Positions 34,629 to 43,861 are shown, counted from the stretch's first letter. The stretch is 64,000 nt of DNA from Sphingomonadales bacterium (GCA_027490095.1 JAIXYT010000049.1:62001-126000); one strand, 5' to 3'. The notes: generated by a model from the sequence alone, not told the origin. Made by a program: numbers and translations.

Positions 34629-35573
34629 TCAGGCTGCGACCAGCGCGCGCGGCAGCTTGAAGACCACTTCCTCGGTCGCCGTGGTGACATCGGTCGCCCG
34701 CACGTCGAAGCGCGCACGCATCGCATCCAGCACTTCCTGCACCAGCACCTCGGGCGCCGAGGCTCCGGCGGTCAGCCCCACCGTCTCCACGCCATCGAAC
34801 CAGGACCAGTCGATCCCGGCCGCCCGCTGGATCAGGTGCGCCCGCGCCCCTTCGCGGGCCGCCACTTCCTTCAGCCGCTGCGAATTGCTGCTGTTCTCGG
34901 CGCCGATCACCAGCACCAGCTGGCACTGCGGCGCGATCGCCTTCACTGCGGTCTGCCGGTTCGATGTCGCATAGCAGATGTCCTCGCCCTTGGGCCCCAG
35001 CACGGCCGGAAAGCGGCGCTGCAGCGTGGCGACGATGTCGGCCGTGTCGTCCACCGACAGGGTGGTCTGGGTCAGGAAACCCAGCGGCCCTTCCGGGGGC
35101 TGCACGGCTTCCGCATCCTCCACCGTCTCGATCAGAGTCATCACGCCGTCCGGCACCTGCCCGAAGGTGCCGATCACTTCCGGATGGCCGGCGTGGCCGA
35201 TGAACAGGATGTGGCGCCCCTGTTCCACCATGCGCTCGGCCTGGCGGTGCACCTTCGACACCAGCGGGCAGGTGGCGTCCAGCCAGTCCAGCCCGCGCGC
35301 CTGGGCAGTCGCAGGGATCGACTTGGGCACGCCGTGCGCGGAAAAGATCACCTGCGCGCCGTCGGGCACCTCGTCCAGCTCCTTCACGAAGATCGCACCC
35401 TTGGCCTTCAGGCTGTCCACCACGAAGCGGTTGTGCACGATCTCGTGCCGCACATAGACCGGCGGCCCGTGCTTCTCGAGCGCGAGCTCGACGATCTGGA
35501 TGGCGCGCTCGACACCGGCGCAGAAGCCGCGCGGCGCGGCGACGAGAACCCGAAGGGAAGGGAGGGATGCCAT
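34629..35573 (-). CDS. ispH: 4-hydroxy-3-methylbut-2-enyl diphosphate reductase IspH
   Basis: Last enzyme of the non-mevalonate isoprenoid pathway; carries an iron-sulfur cluster. 314 residues from [10 protein letters not shown] at 35573. The three cluster cysteines are seen: [23 protein letters not shown] and [12 protein letters not shown]. Also present: [14 protein letters not shown] and the substrate-binding ENSSNSQRL. First gene of the ispH-thrB-rnhA-yedI operon. Confidence 0.97.
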   Translation of the reverse strand: MASLPSLRVLVAAPRGFCAGVERAIQIVELALEKHGPPVYVRHEIVHNRFVVDSLKAKGAIFVKELDEVPDGAQVIFSAHGVPKSIPATAQARGLDWLDATCPLVSKVHRQAERMVEQGRHILFIGHAGHPEVIGTFGQVPDGVMTLIETVEDAEAVQPPEGPLGFLTQTTLSVDDTADIVATLQRRFPAVLGPKGEDICYATSNRQTAVKAIAPQCQLVLVIGAENSSNSQRLKEVAAREGARAHLIQRAAGIDWSWFDGVETVGLTAGASAPEVLVQEVLDAMRARFDVRATDVTTATEEVVFKLPRALVAA

Positions 35574-35687
35574 GCGCCAGCCCTTACGCCAAGTTTCCGC
35601 CGCCATGAAGCCCCTTCCCACGAAAGGCCCCGCGGCCTAAGGACTGCCCGGCTGTGGGGCGTCAACGGTTTTTGGGAGAGCCTGCTC

Positions 35688-36311
35688 TTGTCGAAGGCAT
35701 TCTTGGTACTCGGGCTCCTTGCGTCGGCCCTCACGCTCGGCGCCTGCAACCGCAATCCGCTGCTGGTGAAGCGTTCGCCTTGCCCGGCCGTCGCCATCCC
35801 CACCTACGCCGGCACCGTCACCCGCTTCGACCCGGCGCAGAGCCGGAACGCCGACGCAATCGACTTCACCGCCCAGATTTCCGACGTCTCGGCGACCTGC
35901 ACCGAAGGCAACGACTATCTCGGCAGCGACCTTGCCTTCACCGTCACGGCCCAGCGCCGCAAGGCAGGCCCTGCCCGGGAGGTCTATCTGCCGGTCTTCG
36001 TCGGCCTCGCCCAGGGCGGCAATGTGCTCGTCTCCAAGCAGCTCACCGGCGTCACCCTCAGCTTCCCCGAAGGCGGCCTCAGGGCCGAAGCCCGCGGCGG
36101 CGCCCGCGCCGAAGTGCACCGCTCGGCCGTCACGCTGCCGCCCGAAGTGCAGCAGCGCATCACCCGCGAACGCAAGCCCGACGAAGCCGACGCGCTCGTC
36201 GACCCGCTGTCCGACCCGCAGGTCCGCGCAGCCTTGCGCGCCGCCAGCTTCGAGGTGCTCGTGGGCTTCCAGCTCGACGACGCAAGCCTTGCCTATAACG
36301 TCGGCAAATAG
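35688..36311 (+). CDS. hypothetical lipoprotein, 207 aa
   Basis: The frame is open from far upstream, but only the TTG at 35688 has a ribosome-binding site (GGGAGAG) and yields a proper lipoprotein signal: LSKAFLVLGLLASALTLGAC, with the lipid-carrying cysteine at residue 20. The mature protein is beta-rich (VTRFDPAQSRNADAIDFTAQ, LTGVTLSFPEGGL) without a known domain; it ends with FEVLVGFQLDDASLAYN. Probably anchored in the cell envelope. The rare TTG start is the main uncertainty. Confidence 0.65.
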   Translation: MSKAFLVLGLLASALTLGACNRNPLLVKRSPCPAVAIPTYAGTVTRFDPAQSRNADAIDFTAQISDVSATCTEGNDYLGSDLAFTVTAQRRKAGPAREVYLPVFVGLAQGGNVLVSKQLTGVTLSFPEGGLRAEARGGARAEVHRSAVTLPPEVQQRITRERKPDEADALVDPLSDPQVRAALRAASFEVLVGFQLDDASLAYNVGK

Positions 36312-36600
36312 CGGGCCGTCCCCTCGCGACCGCCACCGACCCACGGCGGCCGCCGCTACATAACATTGTCACATTGCCGCCAGCACCTTGGCCTGCATGT
36401 CTCCCAGGAAATATTGACCGCCGATCTTGCCGGTTTTTCGTGTCGGGTGCGCAATATCCATAAGCTTTTCTTGTTTGGCCGACGCCGAACGAGTTTTCTA
36501 GTAATGCGTCCGCGACAAGGTCGCAGGTGTGCAGGCGGGAGGTTGCGCACATGTCCGGTAGGCAAACATGCGCCGGGCCAATGGCGCAAGGAGTTATGGA

Positions 36601-37482
36601 ATGCCGCACAGGCGGAATATCGACATCGATCTGCTGAGAAGCTTCGTGACAATCATCGAAGTGAAGAGCTTCACCCGGGCTGCCGAACGGCTGCTCAGAA
36701 CCCAGTCCGCGATCAGCCTGCAGATGAAGCGGCTCGAAGACCAGTTGGAATGCCGCCTGTTCGAGCGCGGCGGCCGCGGAGTCGAGCCGACCGAGGCGGG
36801 CACGCTGCTGCTGGGCTATGCCCGCCGCATCCTGGCGGCCAATGACGAGCTTGTCGGGCGGATGGCCGAGCCACTGGTGGAAGGCGAGGTCCGCATCGGC
36901 GCGCCCGAGGCCTTTGCCGCCGAACATCTGGCGCCCGTGCTTGCCCGGTTCGCGCGCGCCTTTCCAAGGGTTACCATGCAGGTGCGCACCGGCCCTGCCG
37001 AACGGCTTGCCGACGACCGCGCCGCCGGCGCGCTCGATCTCACGATCGAAACGATCCTCGGCGATCGTCCGGACGGCGCAGAAGAGCTGATGCGCGAAGC
37101 GCTGGTCTGGTGCGTCGCGGAAGGCGCCGAACCCGAGGCTCGCCCCGGAATGGCCGGGCAGCCCCTGCGGCTGGTGATGACGGCCGCGCCCTGTCCCATC
37201 CGGTCCGCCGCCGAGCGCGCGCTGGTCGATGCCGGCATCCCCTTCAACCTGATGTTCGAGGCCAGCTCGCGCGGGGCGCTCACCTCCGCGATCGGGGCTG
37301 GTCTTGGCGTCGGCATTCTCCCGCGGGGCAGCATCACCTCCGGCATGCACCGCCTGAACGACGCGGAAGGGCTCCCGGCCTTGCCCGACGTGACGACCGT
37401 CCTCCTCGCGCGGCCCGGCGCCGGGCTGGTGGCAGAGCGTCTGCGCGGCTTCCTGCTGTCCGTCTTCGACCACCGGCATTGA
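36601..37482 (+). CDS. LysR-family transcriptional regulator
   Basis: A 293-residue regulator. The ATG at 36601 (MPHRRNIDIDLLRSF) is chosen because AAGGAG lies 7 bp upstream; another ATG at 36568 has none. Seen: HTH segment FVTIIEVKSFTRAAERLLRT with QSAISLQMKRLEDQL, and an effector domain from about residue 90. The 290 bp before it are relatively AT-rich and probably contain its control region. No neighbouring metabolic gene points to a target; tRNA-His follows. Confidence 0.9.
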   Translation: MPHRRNIDIDLLRSFVTIIEVKSFTRAAERLLRTQSAISLQMKRLEDQLECRLFERGGRGVEPTEAGTLLLGYARRILAANDELVGRMAEPLVEGEVRIGAPEAFAAEHLAPVLARFARAFPRVTMQVRTGPAERLADDRAAGALDLTIETILGDRPDGAEELMREALVWCVAEGAEPEARPGMAGQPLRLVMTAAPCPIRSAAERALVDAGIPFNLMFEASSRGALTSAIGAGLGVGILPRGSITSGMHRLNDAEGLPALPDVTTVLLARPGAGLVAERLRGFLLSVFDHRH

Positions 37483-37606
37483 TCCGCCCCATGGGCCGAC
37501 AGCTCGCTTGACGGCGGGGCTGCCCGGGCCGTATGGGCGGCGGCCTCGCTGCGACGGTGCCCGCCCGGGCACTGCGCGCCGCAGTCCAGATGTGCAGTCC
37601 AGATGT

Positions 37607-37684
37607 GGCGACCGTAGCTCAATTGGTTAGAGCGCCGGTTTGTGGTACCGGAGGTTGCGGGTTCGAGACCCGTCGGTCGCCCCA
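37607..37684 (+). tRNA. tRNA-His (anticodon GTG)
   Basis: 78-nt cloverleaf with the histidine-specific extra G at the 5' end (37607), acceptor GCGACCG / CGGTCGC, C discriminator, encoded CCA. D arm GCTC...GAGC, anticodon loop TTGTGGT, T arm GCGGG-TTCGAGA-CCCGT. Confidence 0.95.
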
Positions 37685-37773
37685 CCAGCTGCCCCGCCGC
37701 ACCGCTGTCCGCCCCCGCGACACCGGCAAGCCCCGGCAGTCCTGCGGTCGATGCGCGAAACGATGGAGTGGCA

Positions 37774-37926
37774 ATGCGCGACCGTGGCTATGGCGTCTTC
37801 CTGATGATCGGCCTGCTGGCAGGCCTCGGCGTCGGCCTTGCCATCGGCCAGCCGTCCGCCGGAACGGTCATCGGTCTCGGCGCAGGCGCGCTGGTCGCGC
37901 TGGGCCTCAGGCTGCGCGCCCGCTGA
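37774..37926 (+). CDS. small two-helix membrane protein, 50 aa
   Basis: ATG at 37774 behind GGAG. Two glycine-rich hydrophobic segments (VFLMIGLLAGLGVGLAIG and VIGLGAGALVALGL) separated by a short QPSAG turn, with a basic C-terminus. No domain is recognised. It lies between tRNA-His and the convergent S24 repressor gene. Confidence 0.55.
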   Translation: MRDRGYGVFLMIGLLAGLGVGLAIGQPSAGTVIGLGAGALVALGLRLRAR

Positions 37927-37932
37927 GCAGCG

Positions 37933-38571
37933 TCAGCCCAGCGGCCGTCCCATCCAGACAACCCGCCCCAGGATCCCGATCGAGGCCGGCTGGCAATCCG
38001 GAAAGCTCGGATAGGCGATATTGTCCGACAGGATGGCAACCCGCTGCGTCGCGGGGTTCACCGACAGCCGCTTCACCACCGGCACCGCATCATTCTCGAT
38101 CGCATAGAGGCCGTCACGCGGCGGCGTGCAGTCCGACAGGTCGACCAGCAGATGGTCGCCCGCCAGCAGCGTCGGCGCCATCGAATCGCCCTCCACGATC
38201 ATGGCCGCCAGCGAGGCCGCGCGCCCGGCCGACACCTGCTGGATCAGGGTCCCGTCGATCCTCAGGGAAACGGCAGACGGCGCACGTGCGCCCTTCGCAA
38301 GATAGGGAACCTCGATCACGACATGCTGGGATGGTTCCGGCTGCAGCCGGCCGGCCGGTGCGGGAGGGCCGCCGAGCAGCGTTTCCGGCACGCCGAAATG
38401 GGCCGCCAGCAGCCGGCGCTCCTGCTCGCCGAGCCGCTTGGGCACCCCCCGCTTGATGAACTGCTGCACATAGGCCGCGTTGCGGCCGATCAGGCGCGAC
38501 ACATCGGCATAGCCCTGGCCGGACTGCCGGATCAGCGAATCCAGCTGAGCGCGCACGGCCAAGTCCGGCAT
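37933..38571 (-). CDS. S24 (LexA/CI-like) transcriptional repressor
   Basis: A 212-residue protein with the start at 38571 (MPDLAVRAQL) behind GGAGGA; an upstream ATG at 38649 would add 26 residues. The N-terminal domain is an XRE-like HTH (GQGYADVSRLIGRNAAYVQQF, then a basic KRGVPKRLGEQERRLL). The C-terminal half is an S24 peptidase with the serine in EGDSMAPTL and the lysine in VVKRLSV, the dyad used for self-cleavage after DNA damage. Resembles phage or genomic-island repressors. AT-rich palindromes lie just upstream, before the divergent mini-HTH gene. Confidence 0.85.
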   Translation of the reverse strand: MPDLAVRAQLDSLIRQSGQGYADVSRLIGRNAAYVQQFIKRGVPKRLGEQERRLLAAHFGVPETLLGGPPAPAGRLQPEPSQHVVIEVPYLAKGARAPSAVSLRIDGTLIQQVSAGRAASLAAMIVEGDSMAPTLLAGDHLLVDLSDCTPPRDGLYAIENDAVPVVKRLSVNPATQRVAILSDNIAYPSFPDCQPASIGILGRVVWMGRPLG

Positions 38572-38652
38572 CGGTTCGGTTTCCTCCGCAGCCTTCCGCG
38601 GCCCAGCCCCCGTCTCGCCCTTGGGCCGCCTGCCATTCCCATATATCATAAG

Positions 38653-38682
38653 TTTTTGCCTAGACTAGTAGGAAAATACCTA
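38653..38682. promoter_or_regulatory. AT-rich operator candidates between the S24 repressor and the mini-HTH gene
   Basis: Two overlapping inverted repeats: TTTTGCCTA facing TAGTAGGAAAA (imperfect), and TAGGAA-AA-TACCTA (38669-38682). In a GC-rich genome this AT-rich, dyad-containing patch between divergent genes, one of them a CI-like repressor, suggests its operator and both promoters. Confidence 0.45.
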
Positions 38683-38772
38683 TCAGCGTTGAACCAGTCG
38701 AGTCGGGCACGGGGGGGTGCCGGTTTGCCGGTCCGACTCGGCGGTTGGGTCGACGCGAGGAGTAGTCCAGCC

Positions 38773-38991
38773 ATGTCGTTGCTGCATGCCATTGAAGTCT
38801 GCCTCAGAATCTCCAAGATCCCGCCGTCCCGGTTCGGGCGCGACAGCGTCCGCGACCCGCGTCTGGTGCACGATCTGCGCCGCGGGCGACAGCCCGGGCA
38901 GCGGATGGAACAGCGCGTCCGCAAGCATATCGAATCCGTCCTCCAATCGGAAAAGCCTGCCGGTGCTCCCGCGATCCGGAGGGACGCCTGA
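38773..38991 (+). CDS. small helix-turn-helix-like protein, 72 aa
   Basis: Starts MSLLHAIEVCLRIS. The core SRFGRDSVRDPRLVHDLRRGRQ has the shape of an XRE/Cro-like HTH (recognition helix around DPRLVHDLRRGR), followed by a helix RVRKHIESVL. Such mini-HTH proteins occur in alphaproteobacteria, but the DNA-binding role is inferred from the pattern alone. It is divergent from the S24 repressor, and its stop overlaps the next start by 1 bp (TGATG). Confidence 0.65.
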   Translation: MSLLHAIEVCLRISKIPPSRFGRDSVRDPRLVHDLRRGRQPGQRMEQRVRKHIESVLQSEKPAGAPAIRRDA

Positions 38992-39401
38992 TGCGCGCCG
39001 GGCTTGCAACCACAAATGGCCGCCTGGTCCGCGCCCTGCAGACGCGGCTCGGCCTTCTCGGCGGGGCAGAAGCCGGCTCAATTCTGCTTGCAGACCGGTC
39101 GCATCGGCTTGGCGACGCACCGCAGGCCCCCTTTATCGTGATCGAGGACCTGCAGGAGGCGCCATGGGCGAGCCTCACCTTCACGGGCACAAGGCACCAG
39201 CTGGAGGTCCGTCTGAACGGCGGTTCGCAGGAACTTGCCGAGGCAGTCGCAGCCCTCGAATCCTGGTCGGAGGACGCCGATCTCCTGCCTGGAGGCCACT
39301 TTCTGGCAGAGGTGCAAGTAACGGAAACCGCAAGAGAAGTCGGAGTGGATGGACGCATGGCACTTAGCCTCCGCCTGGACGCACTGACCATAGAGGAATA
39401 G
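38991..39401 (+). CDS. DUF3168-like (phage/GTA tail-completion) protein, 136 aa
   Basis: Translationally coupled to the mini-HTH gene (TGATG overlap, GGAGGG just upstream). The pattern APFIVIEDLQEAPWASLTFTG, a following alternating beta stretch (TRHQLEVRLNGG), a helix (ELAEAVAALESW) and the ending RMALSLRLDALTIEE agrees with DUF3168 proteins of phage and gene-transfer-agent tail modules. No other head or tail gene is adjacent, so it is a remnant or a protein recruited for another use. Family assignment was by eye. Confidence 0.6.
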   Translation: MRAGLATTNGRLVRALQTRLGLLGGAEAGSILLADRSHRLGDAPQAPFIVIEDLQEAPWASLTFTGTRHQLEVRLNGGSQELAEAVAALESWSEDADLLPGGHFLAEVQVTETAREVGVDGRMALSLRLDALTIEE

Positions 39402-39530
39402 GGAGCCTGCGCAAGGTCCAAGCCATGTCGTAGGGGCCTGCCTGCGAAGGGCTGCGCCGGTACCCCCGGCCGGCTTCCGAGTGACACTCAAATTTTCGCT
39501 GGAAGCCGGGCTTCGACGCCGCTAGAAACT

Positions 39531-39557
39531 GAGTCGCACGCAAATTGCGTGCGACTC
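39531..39557. promoter_or_regulatory. perfect 13-bp-arm inverted repeat before the efflux operon
   Basis: GAGTCGCACGCAA and TTGCGTGCGACTC are exact reverse complements separated by one A. It ends 20 bp before the adaptor start codon. No T-run follows, so an operator or a leader hairpin that controls translation is more likely than a terminator. Confidence 0.6.
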
Positions 39558-39577
39558 TGTCTTCGGGGGCAGTCTTC

Positions 39578-40687
39578 ATGCAGCATGGCGCGGGAAGGGA
39601 TGCGGTCAGGCGCGGGCCGGCGGTGGCCCGGTCGGCAGGCTTCTTTCTCGGTTCGCTGGGCGCGGTCCTGATGGCAGGCCTCGTCCTTTCCGGCTGCAGC
39701 GGGGCAGAGCCGGGTCCCCCTGCCGTCGAGATGTCGCCCGTCACGCTTCACCGCGTGGGCGAGGTCGGCGTCAACGCCGGTTCGACAGCCGCAGGCACCG
39801 TTCGTCTCCGCCGCGAAACCCCGCTTGCCTTCATCAGCGACGGCCGTGTCCGCTCCGTCACCGTCCGCGAGGGCGATACCGTACAGGCGGGCCAGCTGCT
39901 GGCGACGCTCGACCGCACCGCCATCGACGCCCAGGTCCAGTCGGCCGGCACACGGCTGCGCCAGGCCGATGCCGAACTGCAGCGCCAGCGCCGGCTCAAC
40001 GCGCAAGGCTGGGTGGCAAAGGCAAGGGTCGAATCCGCCGAAGCCGCGGCCGAAACCGCCCGTGCCGAGCTGTCGGGCGCCCGCTTTACCCAGAGGTTCG
40101 CAACCATCGCGGCGCCAACCGCCGGCGTCATCCTTACCCGGTCTGCCGAGCCCGGGCAGACGCTCCAGGCCGGAACCCCGGTCGTCGTCCTCGGCGAGTT
40201 CGCCTCCGGCTTCGTGGTGCGGGTCCCGCTCCCCGCCAGCCGGGTCGCCGGCCTTGCCAGGGGGCAGGCCGCCGAGGTTGCGTTCCGCGACGGTGCCGCC
40301 CCGCCGATGGCCGGCCGGATCATCGAGATCGCCGGCCGCGCAGACCCCGGCACGGGCACTTTCCAGGTCGAACTCGCCCTCCCGGCAAATCCGGCACTCA
40401 GGTCCGGGCTCATCGCCGACGTCAGCTTCCCCGATGTGGGCAGGGCAGGGCGCATCGCCATCCCGCCGACAGCCCTGTTCGCCGCCCGCGCCGACGAAGG
40501 GTTCGTCTGGGTGATGGATCCTGCAACACGCCAGGTCCGCGCCCGCCTGGTCGGGATCGGCCGCGTGACACCGGATGGGGTTGAACTCCTGTCCGGCCTT
40601 GCCCGCGGAGAGCAGATCGTTGCCGCAGGCGTCGACCGTCTGACCGAAGGCGCCGTCGTGAAGCCCGTGCAGACGCGCGGCAGCTGA
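39578..40687 (+). CDS. RND efflux pump periplasmic adaptor (membrane fusion protein), lipoprotein
   Basis: Links an inner-membrane RND pump to an outer-membrane channel. 369 residues from ATG 39578, behind GGGGGCAG. Lipobox LVLSGC (about residue 42) shows lipid anchoring. Then come the biotinyl-lipoyl-like half (VREGDTVQAGQLLATLD), an alpha-hairpin (RQADAELQRQRRL...ESAEAAAETARAEL), the second lipoyl half (TAGVILTRSAEPGQTLQAG) and beta-barrel and proximal domains. The pump gene starts 5 bp after the stop. Confidence 0.93.
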   Translation: MQHGAGRDAVRRGPAVARSAGFFLGSLGAVLMAGLVLSGCSGAEPGPPAVEMSPVTLHRVGEVGVNAGSTAAGTVRLRRETPLAFISDGRVRSVTVREGDTVQAGQLLATLDRTAIDAQVQSAGTRLRQADAELQRQRRLNAQGWVAKARVESAEAAAETARAELSGARFTQRFATIAAPTAGVILTRSAEPGQTLQAGTPVVVLGEFASGFVVRVPLPASRVAGLARGQAAEVAFRDGAAPPMAGRIIEIAGRADPGTGTFQVELALPANPALRSGLIADVSFPDVGRAGRIAIPPTALFAARADEGFVWVMDPATRQVRARLVGIGRVTPDGVELLSGLARGEQIVAAGVDRLTEGAVVKPVQTRGS

Positions 40688-40692
40688 TCGCC

Positions 40693-43600
40693 GTGCTCAA
40701 CAATCTCATCGCCTTTGCCGTTCACCGCTGGCAGGTCACGCTGGTGGTGTTCGGCCTGGTCGCGGCGCTCGGCATCCAGGCCTTCCTCACCATCCCGCGC
40801 TCGGTCGATCCGCACTTCAAGGCGCCCTTCGTCCTGCTGATCGCGATCCTCCCCGGCGCCGACCCGGCGGACATGGAACAGACTGTCGCCAAGCCGATCG
40901 AGGATGTGCTCGCCGGCCTCGACAACATCGCCGAGCTGCAGTCCTCCTCCTCCAACGGCCAGGCCCTCGTCACGGCCGAATTCACCTGGGAGTCCGACCC
41001 GGACCGCAACTTCGACGAGGCCGTGCGCGAGGTGAACGCGATCCGGAACCAGCTCCCCGCCGGCATCCAGCGCCTCGAATTCCGCCGCTTCCGCACCACC
41101 GAGGCCGTCGTCGTCCAATATGCGATCGTCTCCGAAACCGCCTCGTGGCGCCGCATGGAAAAGGTCGGCAAGGACCTGAAGGAGGCCTTCCAGCGCCAGC
41201 AGGGCGTCCGCACGGCGACCGTCTGGGGTGTCCCCCGCCCGGAACTCCGCGTCTCGCTCGATCTCGGCCGCCTCGCCGAACTCGGCATCCCCGTCACCGC
41301 CGTCACCGATGCGCTGCGCGTCGGTGGCACGGATACGCCCCCTGGCCCCATCCGCGCAGGCGACCAGCGCTTCAACCTCAAGGCCGGCGGCGCCTTCCGC
41401 ACGCCAGAAGAGGTCGCCGCAGTCCCCCTGCGCGCCAACGACGGCCGGGTCGTGCGGGTCGGCGACGTCGCCGACGTGCAATGGGCCACCGAAGAACGCA
41501 CCCACGCCACCCGCTTCAACGGCAAGCGCGCCATCTGGGTCACCGCCACCCAGAAGGACAATGTGAATGTCCTCGACGTGGAACAGCGCCTGCGCGCCGC
41601 CGCCGACACCTATGCGGCGACACTCCCGCCCGACATGAAGCTCGTCCAGGCCTTCGACCAGTCCAAGGACGTCCGCGACAAGCTCGCGCTCCTCGCCCGC
41701 GATTTCGCCCTCGCGCTCGCCCTCGTCCTCCTCACGCTGCTCCCGCTCGGCCCCCGCGCCTCGCTCGTCGTGATGGTCTCGATTCCCTTGAGCCTCGCCA
41801 TCGGCGTCTTCGTGATGAACGTGCTCGGCTACACCCTGAACCAGCTCGTGATCACAGGCTTCATCGTCGCGCTCGGCATCCTCGTCGACGACAGCATCGT
41901 CGTCGTGGAGAACATCGCCCGCCACCTTCGCATGGGCTATTCCCGCACGGCCGCAGCGCTTGCCGGCACCCAGCAGATCGCAATCGCGGTCGTCGGCTGC
42001 ACGGCGGTCATCGTCTTCGCGTTCCTTCCCCTTACCGCGCTCCCCGGCGGCGCCGGCAAGTTCATCCGCGGCCTTCCCATCGCCGTGATCTCCACCGTCA
42101 CCGCCTCGCTCTTCGTCTCCCTCACCATCATCCCCTTCCTCGCCTCACGCTTGCTGCCCAAGACGGAATCCGAGCACGGCAACCGCTTCCTCCAGGCGGT
42201 CGACGGCGGTATCCACCGCTTCTACGCCCCCATCCTCCACCGCGCGCTGGAACGGCCGAAAACCTGGTTCTGGGGCGCGATGGCGCTGTGCGTCGCCGCC
42301 TTCGGCCTCGTGCCGCTGTTGGGCACCAGCCTGTTCCCGCCGGCCGACGCCCCCTATTTCCAGATCGAGATCGAAACCTCCGAAGGCACCGACCTCGGTG
42401 CCACGGCCCGCGCCGTTAAATTCGTCGACGGCCTGCTCGCCGCCGAGCCCCAGGTCGTCAACCGCATGGCCAATGTCGGACGCGGCAACCCGCAGATCTT
42501 CTACAATCAGCGCGAGGTGAACCAGCAGTCCAACTTCGGCATGGTCTCGGCCACGCTGACCGAATGGCACCCGACCGAAGGCCCGGCCATGGTCGCCCGC
42601 CTGCGCGAACGCTTCGCCACCTATCCCGAAGCCCGCATCAAGCTCACCCCCTTCCAGAACGGCGCCCCCATCGAGGCGCCGATCCAGTGGTTCCTCACCG
42701 GCCCCGATCTCGACAAGCTCCGCCAGCTCTCGCTCGAGGCCGAGAAAATCGTCCGCGACACCCCCGGCACCCGCGACGTCCGCAACCCGCTCGCCTTCGA
42801 AAGGCTGGACCTCGATCTCGGCCTCGATGCCGACAAGGCGGCCACCGTCGGCGTGGCGCCGGCCAACGCGCGGCGCGTCACCCGCCTCGCGCTCGCCGGC
42901 GAAACCGCCGGCCGCTTCCGCGACGCCGAGGGCGACAGCTACGACGTCGTCGTCCGCCTGCCCCAGCCGGATTTCCCCGGCGTGCGGCCCGGCGAACGGC
43001 TCGGCGCCCTCCAGGACGTCTCCGCCCTCGAGCGCGTCTATGTGCCCACAGCCTCCGGCGAGGCCGTCCCGCTCCCGGCGATCGCCACCCCGCGCCTCAG
43101 CAGCGGCCCCGCCACGATCGACCGCTACGGCCAGCAGCGCAGCGTCTCCCTCACCGCCAATGTCGCCGACGGTTACCTCACGTCGAAGGTGAACGAAGAG
43201 GTCGGCAAACGCCTCAACGCGATGGATCTGCCCTCCGGCTATGGCTTCCGCGTCGGCGGCGAGGCGGCTGAGCAGGCCGAAAGCTTCGGCGGGCTGGGCG
43301 GCGTCATCCTGTTCGCCACCTTCTCCATCTTCGCCGTCCTCGTGCTCGAATTCGGCCGCTTCCGCGAAACCATCGTGGTCGCCGGCGTCGTCCCGCTCGG
43401 CATGTTCGGCGGCCTCATCGCGCTGTTCCTCACCGGGAATTCGATCAGCTTCACCGCAATCATCGGCTTCGTCGCCCTCATCGGCATCGAGATCAAGAAC
43501 TCGATCCTCCTCGTCGATTTCACCACCCAGCTCCGCCAGCAGGGCATGCCCTTGCGCGAAGCCATCGAGCGCGCAGGCGAGGTCCGCTTCCTCCCCGTCC

Positions 43601-43815
43601 TCCTCACCAGCGTCACCGCCGTCCTCGCGCTCCTGCCGCTGGCGCTCTCGGGCTCCGGCCTCTACTCGCCACTCGCCTGGGTCATCATCGGCGGACTGAT
43701 TTCCAGCACCTTCCTCAGCCGGATCGTGACCCCGGTCATGTATCTGTTGATCGTCAAGGGCGCGCCGCCGCTGGAAAAGATCGTGGCAGCCCCGGCCCCG
43801 CTCCCCGAAGCCTGA
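40693..43815 (+). CDS. RND family efflux transporter permease
   Basis: Proton-driven inner-membrane pump of 1040 residues, started at GTG 40693. Seen: the first helix and porter domains (FVLLIAILPGADPADMEQTV), helix 4 with the proton-relay aspartates in ILVDDSIVVVENIARH, helix 10-11 AIIGFVALIGIEIKNSILLVDF, and a duplicated two-half layout as in AcrB/MdtB. The leading substrate class (drug, lipid-like or metal) is not evident; CzcA-type metal-export acidic motifs were not noticed. The operon has no outer-membrane channel of its own. Confidence 0.95.
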   Translation: MLNNLIAFAVHRWQVTLVVFGLVAALGIQAFLTIPRSVDPHFKAPFVLLIAILPGADPADMEQTVAKPIEDVLAGLDNIAELQSSSSNGQALVTAEFTWESDPDRNFDEAVREVNAIRNQLPAGIQRLEFRRFRTTEAVVVQYAIVSETASWRRMEKVGKDLKEAFQRQQGVRTATVWGVPRPELRVSLDLGRLAELGIPVTAVTDALRVGGTDTPPGPIRAGDQRFNLKAGGAFRTPEEVAAVPLRANDGRVVRVGDVADVQWATEERTHATRFNGKRAIWVTATQKDNVNVLDVEQRLRAAADTYAATLPPDMKLVQAFDQSKDVRDKLALLARDFALALALVLLTLLPLGPRASLVVMVSIPLSLAIGVFVMNVLGYTLNQLVITGFIVALGILVDDSIVVVENIARHLRMGYSRTAAALAGTQQIAIAVVGCTAVIVFAFLPLTALPGGAGKFIRGLPIAVISTVTASLFVSLTIIPFLASRLLPKTESEHGNRFLQAVDGGIHRFYAPILHRALERPKTWFWGAMALCVAAFGLVPLLGTSLFPPADAPYFQIEIETSEGTDLGATARAVKFVDGLLAAEPQVVNRMANVGRGNPQIFYNQREVNQQSNFGMVSATLTEWHPTEGPAMVARLRERFATYPEARIKLTPFQNGAPIEAPIQWFLTGPDLDKLRQLSLEAEKIVRDTPGTRDVRNPLAFERLDLDLGLDADKAATVGVAPANARRVTRLALAGETAGRFRDAEGDSYDVVVRLPQPDFPGVRPGERLGALQDVSALERVYVPTASGEAVPLPAIATPRLSSGPATIDRYGQQRSVSLTANVADGYLTSKVNEEVGKRLNAMDLPSGYGFRVGGEAAEQAESFGGLGGVILFATFSIFAVLVLEFGRFRETIVVAGVVPLGMFGGLIALFLTGNSISFTAIIGFVALIGIEIKNSILLVDFTTQLRQQGMPLREAIERAGEVRFLPVLLTSVTAVLALLPLALSGSGLYSPLAWVIIGGLISSTFLSRIVTPVMYLLIVKGAPPLEKIVAAPAPLPEA

Positions 43816-43820
43816 CACGC

Positions 43821-43842
43821 CCCCCTCCTTTCGAGGGAGGGG
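43821..43842. repeat. palindromic intergenic repeat between convergent efflux and valS genes
   Basis: CCCCTCC (43822-43828) and GGAGGGG (43836-43842) form a hairpin around TTTCGAG, followed by CAGGGGGTGGG. Elements of this type recur between genes in many GC-rich proteobacteria. It may also terminate transcription in one or both directions. Confidence 0.6.
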
Positions 43843-43861
43843 CAGGGGGTGGGTAAGGGCG

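Noticed and set aside
36366-36845. Open frame across the region before and into the second lysR gene
   Set aside because: It overlaps the strongly supported LysR gene in another frame and has no conserved features.
38773-39401. A complete gene-transfer agent or prophage
   Set aside because: Only one tail-type protein and regulators are present; no portal, capsid, terminase or integrase gene flanks them in this window.
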